Assembly: GCA_004014935.1 (NCBI GenBank)
Contig: CP025321.1
Location: 3,286,001-3,350,000 of the forward strand
Length of the DNA stretch: 64,000 bases
Direction of reading: 5' to 3'
DNA from: Saccharomycopsis malanga
Taxonomy: Eukaryota > Ascomycota > Saccharomycetes > Ascoideales > Saccharomycopsidaceae
Notes under the pieces: generated by a model
What the model saw: the letters and a program-made list of their open reading frames with translations, nothing else
Databases searched by the model: none
What the model was told of the DNA's origin: nothing
In this document: one piece after another, positions 48,178 to 60,800 of the stretch
Numbering within the stretch: the first letter of the stretch is position 1
Layout of the letters: every line of letters begins with the position of its first letter
Program-made: the position numbers and the translations under genes

Positions 48178-51100
48178 TTTGAAAAACCCAGTATCAGTTC
48201 TATTCGGTATGCTGTTTTTCATGCAATTAATATCATACAAAATAAGGAGTTTCAGCACATATTTATATTCTATCCAAACCACGAACTGCCGGCAAGTTAC
48301 AACCTACACTCATTGCCTAAACCTTACTCGACATACTGTCCATCCTCTTCACACACTTGGCCGAGCTGGGCAAACTGCCCTCTTCTCTTTAATGTTAAAG
48401 TTCTGCATGTTGACGCATAATGCACCTAAGCATGCATGAATATGCACAACTATGCACTCTTCAAATTTCAAGCCAGTCTTGCCATGGCGAGATTTCTTCT
48501 GAGGAGACAAATCAAAAAGTTTTCGGGGAGTCGATTGTGGTGCAAATGCATTCAAGTGTAATTGCAATGGAATTCATAAAACACAATGTGAAGTTTGGCA
48601 TATCATTCATCTTGTTTCGAAAGGAGAATTTCATGTCCACGTAAACTGTCCTCTTGCTTCCTGCAGACTAAAACGCCGCAGAATTTTCTCAAGGTTTTCT
48701 GCACTTTAAACTTTTTGCTTGTCATCCCTTGATATCCTTTCCGGGGTTATCTGCCGTAAAAGCGCCTGTTGCATCGATACATGCATGTATGCATATCGGT
48801 AGTGTCCAACAAGTTGAAAAGAAGCTTTTTTTTCTCTTCTTTATTCCACTGGAAAGATGAAATTCTGCCTTATCCAACTTGCCACTTTTCTTTAACATGT
48901 CTAAAAATACATCTCATATTGAACATGTTTAATTGGCCATAGATGCTTATAGCACCCTGCCATCGCTAATTTACTAGCATTAAGTCCTGTCAACATACTA
49001 TCACTGGCAGAGATCTGCGTGTTTCACCTGGAGTGTCGCTATTATTGTCTCTCCTGTAGAGAGCGCCCCAAATAATAGATCTAGAATGCAATAGTAGACG
49101 ATAAAATAGTATAAAGCATGACACCTGAACCTCCATTACATCCATACATATGGATCTCCACTATTGGTGTCACTGCATAACAATAGCGCGCTACTATGCA
49201 CCTCTGCTGCACCTGTACTTGAACCTTTTTAACATGAAGATATACAATTTCGGTGCTCAACTCTATCAGACTGTACAAACAATTGATACCCATGACAGCT
49301 ATTTGCCTCATGGTCTAGTTCTCTTTAGCGTAACTCCAAGATAAAACTTACATTCTGTGTAGTGCTGCATAATGTTGATTATAAGCCAGCAAGTTTAGAG
49401 CAACTACGATATAAACTTCTTTTTTCTTTTGTCGCCCCAATTTTCGTTGTTTCTTACAATTTCTCAGTTTATTGGTTTGTATATCCATGTAATACAAGTC
49501 TCTTTAAGTCAGAAGTGCACCTAAACTTTGTTCTGAACCTTGCGTGGCCTAAATTGCAGTTCGAGAACTTTCAAACCCTAGCGCAGGAAACTTGTCAAAA
49601 GTATGCATTTTCTTACCAAAAAAGTCTCGAAGCTCTTTAAGAGATATGCTATGGCTAAATTGATTAATGAACAAATCAAGTGAATGTGACATATGTGACT
49701 GGTTGAAACCGAATCTTTACCTGTGATTTGCTAGCCGAGCTGGATCTTCTTGGCTTTTACAAGTCGATTAATGCACAGCACATATTAAATGAATCATTAC
49801 TCCTGAATATTTGTTATTTTATTCAGTCTAGTATAACCTTGTCACTAACATCTTTTCGTGCAAACCATACACATTTACTTATCTATTGTGTAGTTAGACA
49901 TATATCTTGTTTGTCTATAATATTCTGTCTCCTTGCCAGCTTTAAGGTCTCAATTCGAGATCAATATGAACTTGCATGGGTTCAGTGAATGTTTATTGTA
50001 TATATAAATGGAGAATTTATTGAATAAAACTCTTAAGCCCCTAAGAGCAAGAAATCAATTATAATTTCCAAAACTGTTTAACAGGTAACTTCAACCTTTC
50101 GCTAAACATGCCAAACAGTCAAAAAAACAAGTTAATTTTCAACAGTTCTGAAAGTCCTTTACAAAAATATTACATGGTGACATTCATCATTTATCAAGCT
50201 CAGCAAACCTTGATAAAGTTAGTTTGCCTTCATCTACAATAAGGTTTTGGCTTGCTGATATTCAGAAGTAGGTTTACAGACTTATCCCAAATACGACGTA
50301 ATTACATGTTATTGTACTTCCTTCACTATTAGAAGACCGATAATCAAGATATAAAGGCTGAGTGTCAGAAAAAGTGCTTTTGGTAAAAAGGGTTATCAAC
50401 ATGGTCGTTCAGTAGCAGAACTGGAAATAAGGTTTTTCATCATAAAAACAGCCTTTATACCAATTTTATCGTGTAATCCAATATAAAGAAAACAAAGTTA
50501 CGCTTAAGACAATTCTGTCTAGGAAATGATCGTAATCAACAATCCTTTGTCTATATTTTCGGTTAATTGCAAGCTCTTGATTTGAAAACTTGAGTATTGA
50601 AAAGCAGAAAACCAAATCTATTCTTATATTGAGGTCAGATGGTGATGCATGTTTTTTCCATGGATCATTTGAAATCACCGGGAAAAGGTTGTGATAGGTT
50701 TCATCATTCAAAAAAATAAGCATTCCACTTTCAAACCCAGTTCTCAAATGAAAAAAATTGCTTAGCTGGAGTTGCCAACCAACTATTTCCACTTGACAAG
50801 GGTCCAATACTATGTAATCAAAAAAAAAATAGACATACTGATTAGGTTCAAAGTAACATCATCCGTACAACTTGAAGAATTGAGCTCAGTCTATTGATAA
50901 CACTGGCAACAACTTTCAAATCGTTTGATAAATGACGATAAAATATTAAATAAAAAGATTACCTGAAGCTTAAGAAAAATTTTTGGCCGCCATTTATACT
51001 AATTTTTTCCACTATCCACCCGTACACCAACCTGGTGACCCGGACACGGTATCATCTCGACACCTGCATATTTTTTGGTTTTATTGATATTCAGGAAACA

Positions 51101-51200
51101 TGACATTCGAGTTGTCTTATTGTTGATACATTATTGATAGTAATACAAATTGATTGCAATATTGTTTTGTTTCTTTTGGTGCAATCCTAGAATGTTGATT
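48178..51200. other. 3-kb gene-poor region upstream of AQY1
   Basis: No accepted gene. It holds TGCATGCA-type clusters (48411-48455 and 48777-48795, the latter with the 14-base palindrome ATACATGCATGTAT at 48777-48790). ORFs of 60-113 codons occur, most without ATG; the one at 50466-50807 on the minus strand looks somewhat coding-like but starts at TTG. No RNA gene is recognised. Confidence 0.45.
48411..48455. promoter_or_regulatory. TGCATGCA-type motif cluster upstream of AQY1
   Basis: GCATAATGCACC, AAGCATGCATGAA, TATGCACA and TATGCACT follow one another within 45 bases, about 240 bases before AQY1 and pointing to an APSES-type or similar regulator. The assignment is inference. Confidence 0.45.
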
Positions 51201-51234
51201 AACCAAGCCTTCTAAGAGTGTATTACCCGCCCGA

Positions 51235-51275
51235 CGCGAAACTTGAAATTTTTCAATGTGAGTAAAAGGACGCGT
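51235..51275 (+). promoter_or_regulatory. MCB/SCB-type G1/S elements before RAD53
   Basis: CGCGAAA (51235-51241, exact SCB core, preceded by GA) and ACGCGT (51270-51275, exact MCB) lie 298-338 bases before RAD53. A further TCGCGTTGC is at about 51312-51320. MBF/SBF use such sites to switch on replication and checkpoint genes at G1/S. Confidence 0.6.
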
Positions 51276-51512
51276 TGGGAGCGCACCAGCCGCAGAACTT
51301 CCTAAATAGGCTGGATCGCGTTGCATGTGCCACAGCAGTATTTTTCGGTATTTTCGCTAAATTGCAGAGAAGAGAAGGATTAGTATGGGAAATAAACGTT
51401 TAACAGTGGTGACAGATCGTCGAGAAGTGGTATTGAGTATTTGAAAGCACGTCTTGTTGTATTGAGGATATTGGACGTGTTGAATTTTGTTGGGTTGGGG
51501 TATTTTGCTATG

Positions 51513-51518
51513 TATAAA
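51513..51518 (+). promoter_or_regulatory. TATA-like element of RAD53
   Basis: TATAAA within ATGTATAAACAG, 55-60 bases before the RAD53 start; close but usable for yeast. Confidence 0.4.
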
Positions 51519-51572
51519 CAGACCCACTTTTAAAACAGCAAACCATCTCATCTATCATAAAGAGTCTTTCTG

Positions 51573-54020
51573 ATGAATCATCAGCAAAATCTTGATCAGA
51601 CCAACAATGCGAACAGCCATGTTCCCGAACCAACACAGACACAGGCAACCCAGCCGAATACTCAGCCGAACACTCAGGGCAATGGATTGGTCAATGAGGG
51701 CAAGAAGAACCCATTAGAAGGAATACTTGTGCGGTTGATCTGTACCAAGGGAAATCTTCCTGTAGTTGATTTGAAGGAGTCTGAGAACAAGAGACAGTGG
51801 GTGTTTGGCAGAAACTCCAATGTAGACCGGCCGTTTGGTGTGAAGACGCCTCGGTTGAGCGGGAAGCATTTCAAAATATGGTATTCCAAAGACAATAATA
51901 TATTGATCCAGGATATGTCGACAAATGGCACGTTTATCAACAATTCCCGGATTATTTGTGGCAACAACTATCTTCTCAACCAAGGTGACGAGATCTCTGT
52001 AGGAAACGGTGTGCCGGAGGACGTGCTCCGGTTCATTGTGGTGCTTCCTCGCAAGAATCTTGCTGAGAACCATGTAGATACTGAGCAAGATTTCCAGTTG
52101 CCTGATGACGGAAGGCCGCACATTGAAAAAGACTATATAATCAAGAATGAAGTTGTGGGCCAGGGTGCTTTTGCGACTGTCAAAAAAGCAATTGACCGCT
52201 CCACAGGCGAGACCTTTGCCGTGAAGATCATCAGTAAACGTAAATTGGGAATTGACAACAAGAACGGAGTTATCCGCGAGTTGGACATTTTGAAAAGATT
52301 AGACCATCCTAATATCATAAAATTGAAAGGGTTTTATGAGGATGTTGATTATTACTATTTGGTAATGGAGTTTATTTCTGGCGGAGATTTGATGGATTTT
52401 GTTGCTGCCCAAGGCTCAATCAACGAAGTAATGTCAAAAGAAATTATTAGGCAGATTCTTAAGGCCATCAATTATGTCCACAGTATGAACATTTCTCATA
52501 GAGACTTGAAACCAGATAATATATTGATATCCAATGATAAACCCATAACAGTCAAAATCACTGACTTTGGACTTGCCAAGGTGGGTAACACTGACCTCAA
52601 TCCCAATCCCAACCATCCAGGCTCTTTTTTGAAAACATTCTGCGGCACTCTAGCCTACGTAGCCCCTGAAATCATTATTGGGAAACTAGTATCGAAAAAT
52701 AAACAGAACAGAAGATCGTACTCGTCGCTAGTTGATATGTGGTCTCTTGGTTGTTTATGCTATGTCATTCTAACTGCTCATCTACCTTTCAGCGGGAAAA
52801 CTCAAGACCAGTTGTTTAAACGTATCAAAAGTGGATCGTATCATGATTCTCCTATGAATGATTCCAATTTATCAAATAAAGCAAAGAACTTCATTGACTG
52901 CTTATTGCAAGTAGATCCAAATAAACGTTTAAGTGCCGAAGAAGCTCTCGGACATCCTTGGTTGAATAATGATGACGCTGTTGGAATGGATTTGAGTGAT
53001 GACGAGAGGTCGGAAATGCCTCAATTGGAAAGTCCAATCCAATTGGATCTCAATACAAAACTACCAGACAGCAAGGAAAACAAAGGTCTCACCAACAGCT
53101 CGGACAGAATTGTTGTTGATAAGAAAAAGTCTGGTAATGATAAGAGCAAGGCCAATAATATAGTTATTGACCAATCTATAGTCAAGGACAGCGTCATCCA
53201 AGTCGATAAGGAAGAAGAAGAAAAAGAAGAAGAGCAAGTGCCACATGGCACGTTCCTTACTTTCAAGCCTTTGAGCCATAGTATCAGACATCCCAAGATC
53301 TTTGTGCCGCAGACAAATAAGCCTTTTGTTATTGGAAGAACCAGCGGATGCAATTATATTATTGATGATAGCCGTATCTCCAAATTTCATTGTGTAATCA
53401 CCAAAAAAAGACATCCTATAGGCACTAGTTTCTTTGAAAGTCCAGCCCAAGGTCTTGACGATGTTTGGTTGATTGATTACAGTACTAATGGATGCCATAT
53501 AAATGGAAAGAAAATTGGCAAAGGTAAGAAAACTTTACTTAAAAATGATGATCAAATCTTGTTCTTCCTCGACAACTCCCATAAAGAGTCTTTGGGCTTC
53601 AAAATCATATTCAATGATCTTACTGGCCTTTTTATTAATGATTTGAAAGTTGCTAAAGGCCCTAATCCAGAAGACACGAAATCGAAAATTGAAAACTTTA
53701 ACATCAAATTTAATAACACCGTGATAGAATCCCAGGACGAGTTTGATTCAACATTAATACCAAGGTTTGTGATCCCTGCTCGACTTTCCCAAGAGTTGAA
53801 TGCCCAAAAACGTATTCAACTCATCAACCAGGTCACATCCCAAGACGCCAATGGTAATGCCAGAAAACGACAAGCGCAAATCGATCCTGATAATGATCTT
53901 ATCCATCATCTTTCACAGCCTCCGGCTAAGAAAAGGGCATCTTTAAAATCAACCAACCAGTCACGCTTAGAAGTCTTGGATGGACCGGCATTCCAATCTT
54001 TTGTAAAACCAACTCGTTGA
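51573..54020 (+). CDS. RAD53: Rad53, DNA-damage and replication checkpoint kinase
   Basis: This 815-residue kinase of the Chk2 family has two FHA domains, a layout unique to Rad53. The N-terminus has a TQ cluster (TQTQATQPNTQPNTQ), target of Mec1/Tel1. FHA1 lies at about 76-135 (FGRNSN, SGKHF, STNGTFINN). The kinase domain is at about 187-465 with GQGAFATV, VKII, HRDLKPDN (catalytic D311) and DFGLAK. FHA2 lies at about 584-650 (IGRTSGCNY, RISKFHC, STNGCHINGKKIG). A basic tail PPAKKRAS may be the nuclear signal. Rad53 is activated through Rad9 or Mrc1 and restrains origin firing and the cell cycle. MCB/SCB sites lie upstream. No in-frame CTG codon was found by eye. Confidence 0.97.
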   Translation: MNHQQNLDQTNNANSHVPEPTQTQATQPNTQPNTQGNGLVNEGKKNPLEGILVRLICTKGNLPVVDLKESENKRQWVFGRNSNVDRPFGVKTPRLSGKHFKIWYSKDNNILIQDMSTNGTFINNSRIICGNNYLLNQGDEISVGNGVPEDVLRFIVVLPRKNLAENHVDTEQDFQLPDDGRPHIEKDYIIKNEVVGQGAFATVKKAIDRSTGETFAVKIISKRKLGIDNKNGVIRELDILKRLDHPNIIKLKGFYEDVDYYYLVMEFISGGDLMDFVAAQGSINEVMSKEIIRQILKAINYVHSMNISHRDLKPDNILISNDKPITVKITDFGLAKVGNTDLNPNPNHPGSFLKTFCGTLAYVAPEIIIGKLVSKNKQNRRSYSSLVDMWSLGCLCYVILTAHLPFSGKTQDQLFKRIKSGSYHDSPMNDSNLSNKAKNFIDCLLQVDPNKRLSAEEALGHPWLNNDDAVGMDLSDDERSEMPQLESPIQLDLNTKLPDSKENKGLTNSSDRIVVDKKKSGNDKSKANNIVIDQSIVKDSVIQVDKEEEEKEEEQVPHGTFLTFKPLSHSIRHPKIFVPQTNKPFVIGRTSGCNYIIDDSRISKFHCVITKKRHPIGTSFFESPAQGLDDVWLIDYSTNGCHINGKKIGKGKKTLLKNDDQILFFLDNSHKESLGFKIIFNDLTGLFINDLKVAKGPNPEDTKSKIENFNIKFNNTVIESQDEFDSTLIPRFVIPARLSQELNAQKRIQLINQVTSQDANGNARKRQAQIDPDNDLIHHLSQPPAKKRASLKSTNQSRLEVLDGPAFQSFVKPTR

Positions 54021-54821
54021 CTAAGTTATAAGTACAGTTTCACGACTCGCACAATTGGTTATATTAATGAAAATGTACGTTTTAAATGTTTACGCTGAAA
54101 TTATATGATTACTTGTTCTGCAATTTCAATTGTCATCTGATGTAGAAAAAAGTACAAATTATGATATGCGTCAATACATTACTGTATTAACTATTGAACG
54201 TCTATATATGCCCAAATTTGAATAATTTCTAATTGGACTCTTTTATTCACCTTCTTATGATATATCCTGATAGTATTGTTATTGTTTAATAACATGTACC
54301 GCCTTCTTGATATACCTATCCAGCCTGACCACCCACTGCTTTTAACTCTTTTCAAACCTTAAATTGTATTGCCCTTTATATACTTTACTTATTGCGAATT
54401 TAGCTAATAAATTTAGTAACAAAAAACCTTTTCTTCTTTGAAATATTAAAAGTACAATATCAAACACTTGTTAATGAAAACATCTGATTACCAATTAGAG
54501 TAGCTAAATAGGTAGAAAATATGAAGCAGAGCATTTGATCAACTCCTAGTTCTTGTTTTTTTTTTTCCTGTATTTATAATATCACATTAGTCTTCTCCTT
54601 ACAAAACAGACCATTGAACCAGTGTTAGGTTAGACTTTCGCTCGCTATACCTCGAGCTATACATAACAGAAATGTTTCTATACGTTGCTAAAATTTATTC
54701 ATGAAGAACGGCCATACAAATCATCTTACCAACCCTTCTGAAACCCGGAATTTACATTAAGATAAATATAACTGCAAAAAAAGTTTGTTAAAATATATAT
54801 TAATATACAATTCGGGCACGG
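54021..54821. other. Convergent gap between RAD53 and BCK1
   Basis: AT-rich, with a T-run at about 54556-54567. No gene, RNA or repeat is seen. Confidence 0.4.
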
Positions 54822-57800
54822 CTAACGACGGCCAAACTCTTTTGGCTTGTCGTTATCTCTAATCAAAGTCGCCAATTTTGTCCGTTTGAAATCAAATTGT
54901 TCTCTTGTGTTGCAAAATTTGCTTTGTTTGAATAATTCCAAAGCAGTTGGTCTTTTGTTTGGATCAATCTCAAAACAAGAGCTCAAAAACTGCTTACCAT
55001 CGCCGGAAACATACGGCTTGATGTCATCTGGTATAGGAGGGGCCAACTTTGTTTTTCCGATTCTATACATTGCACTCAATGCCTCTACGTTTGACCATGG
55101 TCTTCTGCCAGCGAACATTTCAAGCACAACACAGCCAAGAGACCAGATGTCGATCTTTGCACTGTAGCCTTGTTTCTTGTTCTGTACAACGTTGTCGATG
55201 ACCTCAGGAGCCATCCAGAATATGGTTCCTTGCATAGACATTTCGGAGTCGTTTTTGTAAATGTTTTCGCTTCTTTTGGAGATGCCAAAATCGGTGATTT
55301 TGCAGACCCCATCAAGATCAAGCAACAAGTTGTCGGCTTTCAAATCACGATGCAAAATGCCCCTTGAATGTAGATATGAAAGTCCGTCAATAACTTGTCT
55401 TGTCAAGAACCGTATGAGATCTTCTTCAAAGCGACCGTACATTCTTAAACAAGAACCTACCGAGCCGCCAGCTACATAGTCTAGAAACAAAGAATAGGTA
55501 TTTCCGACCTTTTCAAAGCCTAAATATTGAACAATGTTCGGATGATCCAAGTCCTTCATAGTCTGAACCTCCAAATGCAACGCATCGATGATATCTCTCA
55601 TTTCTTTGTTGGCATATCCAGTTCTAGGTATGTCTACTTGTTTGACAGCCATCATTTCACCGGTAGTTACGTTCAACGCTAAAAACACTTTTCCATAAGT
55701 GCCCTTGCCAATCAACTCACCCTTAATCCACGCAAACTGTTTGATTTCCCCCTTGTTATTCTTCAACTTACTGATATAGTCATACTTCATGTCTTTGGAC
55801 GTCAACTCTATTACTTTTCTGCCCCACAACTTTGTGCTTTGTCTTCTGAGCAAAGCACTGTTGTTCTTCGCCTCTGCGGACTGGGACAATCGTCTTCTGG
55901 CAACACTGTACTCACGGGCAATGCCACGGATGGTTTTTCTTCTGCTATTTCGTGACATTTTCTTCGAGTCCGACGAGTCTGGAAGCATTAGCACTTCATC
56001 CGAGTCGGAGCTAGGGATATTTGGTGCCGACTTAGCAACTTCTTTTCGAGATGGCTTTTCGGCATTTTCCTTGATAGGAGAAATCAACTGTTTGCTTCTT
56101 GTCTCCAAGGGCGACACCGGAGGTGTGTCTACTTCGTATATAATTGGTTTGTCGAGATCGGTGTTAGGAAAGAAATGCTCAAGATTGTCATACACTATAT
56201 CTGTAGAAGGTCTGACGACCCATTTGTCTTTTTCGCTTTTAACTTGATTGATGCTGGTTGCTGAGGATTTACGAGAGGTCTGTGAGTATTCGGCACCTGC
56301 AGTTTTACTAGTGCTTGTAGGAGCTGTGGAAACACAACTTTCTTTATCGTCAAAGGTTCCTGTGGTGCTTGGACCACTGTATACACTGTCCAAGTCATTC
56401 AATCTTTTCTCCTTTGAACTCATACTTTCTGCAACGCTTTCTGCAAGACTTTCTGTCGCATCATCTTTAGTGCTTGTGAGTGTTTCAGCATCAACACTTA
56501 TTGCATCGCTATCTGCTTTGTTTTCTACACTGGTATCGGCATCTTTCGCCAGTCTGGCGTCTTCAATTTTGGGTTTAGGTGCCATGGCCCAGAAATCCTC
56601 GTCAGAGTCCTCAATTTCCTCAGATTCCTCTTCCAACGAAGGAACACCTTCAAATGAAATTTTATTTTCTTCAAACTTGCTGGTGCTCATATCAGTACCA
56701 GCCCAAACAGCCGATTTCCTGTTAGATATACGGGACGATCTGGAATCAAGACTCTGCCTTATAGAGGTACGTCTCAACAAAGTTCCAGAACGTCGCAAAG
56801 TGTCGGTGCCCCCAACAGAACCCCGTGAAAGGGTGGTAGATTTATTGCCCTCATCATGTTCTATTATAGTTGCTGGCGCAAAAGACTCTACATTGGCATC
56901 TTTGTTCAACAATGGAGAGCTTGATATCCTTTTAGAAACAGAGGCAGACCGTTGAAGACCGCCTTTAGGAGGAGCAGGGGCTGGTCGTTGGGGCACCAAA
57001 TCCACCTTGGTTTTGACGAATGGTGACTCGCGTTTTTTGTCAAAGTTGATTTCTCGCTTGTTGGTCTCTGGTCTGATCACAGAAAACGATGGTTTGTTGG
57101 TATCGTTCAATGCCGCAAGGGGTCTGGTAGTACTGTTGGTATTGTACCCAGAAGAACCAGGACTCAACGGGTTGTAATTCGCATTGCCAGCGTCTGATTC
57201 TTTGAAATTAAGATAATCCACTTCTTCTCCCTTGCGAGTAACAGCCCCTTTATGAGACCCGTCGTTTATCAAAGAACTAGGGGTAGCAGGATATGCCACT
57301 CTGTTGTCGGCAGCAAGTTCAAACGAAGCAGTGTCAGAACTTTTGGTGCTTCTTGTGCTCTGGGTGCTGGAATGTGTCAAATCAACAGGAACAGGGGAAT
57401 CATAATGTACATAGAATTTCACTTCATAGTTTATAAACGAAAACATAATCAAACTATCGATGGTTGAATCAGACAACGCAGCACCATATTCCGAGTCGTA
57501 GTCAGTCATATGGAAGGTCAACCGTTGCAAGTCGTTAATAGGCAAGTTCAAAGCTTGTGCGATGTTCTCTTTGAACTTTTTCACAGTGTTCAATTTCTCC
57601 TCAGCAATCGGAACAAAAGCCACATTATCTTTAGTCACCAATAAATAATGTTTGGCTTTTGTTGACAAAGGCTTTGGAAACTCCCTGTCGGTCAATTGAA
57701 TATGACCCACCAACTCTTTACTATGTCTTCTGTTAGCTTCAAAAGACGTGGTGGAAACAGGACTGACTGGTGATGTGCCTTCGCTATTTTTTCTGCCAGC

Positions 57801-60800
57801 GTAATGTTTGAATTCTGGTTTGTTTTTATCTTTCTTCAAAAATGTTTTCATTAAAAACCCGCTTTTTTTCTCAGAAGGCTCGGATCTAGCAGAATGATCA
57901 TGGAAACCAGACGAGGAGCTCGTTTCATTGGCACTCATAACACTAGCAATATTATCAGGACCAACGGAACGAGCCCCGTCGCTGTCACTACTAATACCGG
58001 GAGGAAAAGCACTGTTTGTGGGAGAAACAAAACTTGGTCCTTGGAAATCATGCTGTCTACTTGACCGTTTGAAAAGAGCACTATATGGGGAGAGTGGCGA
58101 CTCTTTACTATTAGATCCGCCCATAGTCTTATTCTTTGTGCTCTCAATCACAGAAAATGGCCTTTTGATATAACTCAATCTTTTGCCTGTGCTTTTACCC
58201 GAAGAATGATGGGTTACCGTAGACAACGGCTCAGTGCTGGCACTGCTTCCAAGCGTGCTAAATGTGGCACTCGTAGCAGATGACGCGTTGGACCCATTGC
58301 TTGTCGCATGGTTGCTTCGGTTGTAAGCAAAAGTTTGGTTAATGGTGCCTGTGCTTTTGGAAACAAACAGAGCAGGCTTGGTATTGGCACCCAAACTGAA
58401 TGTATGTCCCTTATCGTTCATTGCCGAAAATTTATCATCATTCCCTATATATCTATTGATGATATCGTCACTATTGCTTCTTCCATGTCTGTTGAAATCC
58501 TCATTAACTCTTTTGTTCTTTGCAAGCAAATTTAGATCGTCAGCAAAACCAAACAAATTATTATTGAATCCTTTCGTCTGATTATTTGTGCAATTCACTG
58601 GGTTAACAGGTGTCTCTTTAAAATTCGCCAAATCTGAATTACCATTTTCCTCTTCAATGGTTCTTTTGAGCAAAAACCGGAATTTAGAAGAGCTTGAAAG
58701 GAAACCGGTGTAATCAGTTTTGTTGGAAATAGCACTCCCACTTGATCCTAGATTATTGATATCGCTTGGCTTTGTGCCTTCCATTTGACCAGGAAAATCA
58801 GAAGAGCCAAAATCCAAGTATTCATTGTTTAACTTGAGATATGTGTTGAATTTCGAAAACTGGTCGTCATTGGTGAGCTCTAAAAATTTTTGATGGCATA
58901 CATTATATTTGGAAAACGTTTCCACCCAGGAGCTGTTGAATTTATACAATTGAAGCCATTTTACCACACGATCCATAGTCCATTCTGTTGGATCGGTCAC
59001 ATTCCAGTCGATTATCGTACGCGAATTGTTGAGTGTTTTGAAGGAAAGTTTCTTTGGAGAAATCGGCAACGGCTCTTCTGTAATCTGTTTGTCATTGTTT
59101 GACACGGTGCTTTCCGTAGTAGCATTATCACTAGAAATGTCCATCGGCTCTTTTTTAACATTGTCCACACTGTTTGGAATGTTTTTTTCATTCTTCTCAT
59201 TCTCTGTAGTCTTATAAAACTCGAGTTCTGGTGTTTCTACTATAGCATCGATAGAAGTACGCTCGTGGCCTAGCACAATGTTCTCGTGTTTCGTCGGCAA
59301 AAGTGGATCGTTGTTTTTAAGTTGTAAGTGCAATGGAGTACTTGAAGCAGAGCTGATAAAGTTTTTAGTAGGAGATCTTGGAGGACTGATTAAATCTGAT
59401 GACATGGAAAAGTTTGGAAATCTATCTAAATATAGGTCAGTTTTATTATTGAAAAGCTTACTAGTATCGTTACTAAGTTCACCACTTGTTTGTTGAGATT
59501 TGCTTTCTTCAGGAGACATTGAGACTTCTGATGGTTTATTCTCGGTAAACAGTTTCAGAATTGGGTGTTTTTTTATCAACAACAATGATTTTATTTTGTT
59601 TTCAAGCTCGGCATCGGCTTTGTTCGACGACATAAGTGACACACGGCTATTAATGCTCATTCGATTTTCAGGTTCAGTGGCTGAATGATAATTGCTTTCT
59701 TCTTCGGAATCGTTTTTATCATTTTGCAAATCTTCCGTAGCAGACGTCTTGTTGAAGCCTTCAGTAGACCTCAAGCTATGTTTGAGCACCATAGGTTGAT
59801 CCAGCGACTGGCTTGACAAGTTCAACAGGCTATCAAAATTATTATTCATGATGTCGTCTATTCTAAGTGAATCTTGATCTTCATCAACCGGAACTTTGAA
59901 TCCGGACACCTTTTCGTTATTTAGATGATAGACATGTTTTTCTATGGCATCTTTGTAGCTTTCTTCCTCGTCATCCGAAAATCGGCTTATATCAATCTCT
60001 GCCATTGACATGATTTTTTCGTTAAAACTAAATGATCTCTCGACTTTACGTTCGCTTGTAGTATTGCTGTACTCTTCGTTGAAATCTAGACTATTGAGGA
60101 TGTTGTTGAAACTGAGAGTTTCGTTCTGTGTTGGAAGGTTATCTGCATCTTCTTCGTCTTCTTTGCCAACATAATTATTTTCGTCCAATGATTCGTTTTG
60201 CTCGCTTTTTTTTGGACTGTTTGGAATTTCTGTTACAATTGGCCTTATATCCTGGTTTTCCTTTTCGTGAACCTTTTTGCTGGTTTCTTGGAGTTTCTGG
60301 TCAATTTCTTCGTCCATCTCCTGCTCGTTAATTCCTAGCGCTTGTTTGATTCGTTCTTCCTCATCAGAATCATTCTCCAACTTGACCATCTTACTGTCTT
60401 GTTCGTCATCTACATTTTCAACAACATCATTGAATAAATCATCCAGGCTATGTGAATGCACAGAAATAGGCGATTTCGGGGCAGCTTTCTCCTCTGAAGT
60501 GTCCATCCTTATGGCAGAATGAGGAGAATTCTTATAAGAGGTGTTGGAACGACGAGATGAAAAATTTACAAGCGGAAAATCCTCTGGGTTTTTTATGGGA
60601 GAGTTTTCAAAGATCATAGACTCTGGAGTCTTGAGTGTCAGCTCATTAGAATGATTATTTCTCTCTGGTGATTTAGGAATCTTGATTCCTAAACCAAGAG
60701 TAGAGATTCTATGTTGCTCCTTGAGCGTTTTGTTTGTATCTGAAAAACTACTCGGGCTTTCATGTAAAACTTTCTGTTGTCTTGACATGCCAAGGTTGTC

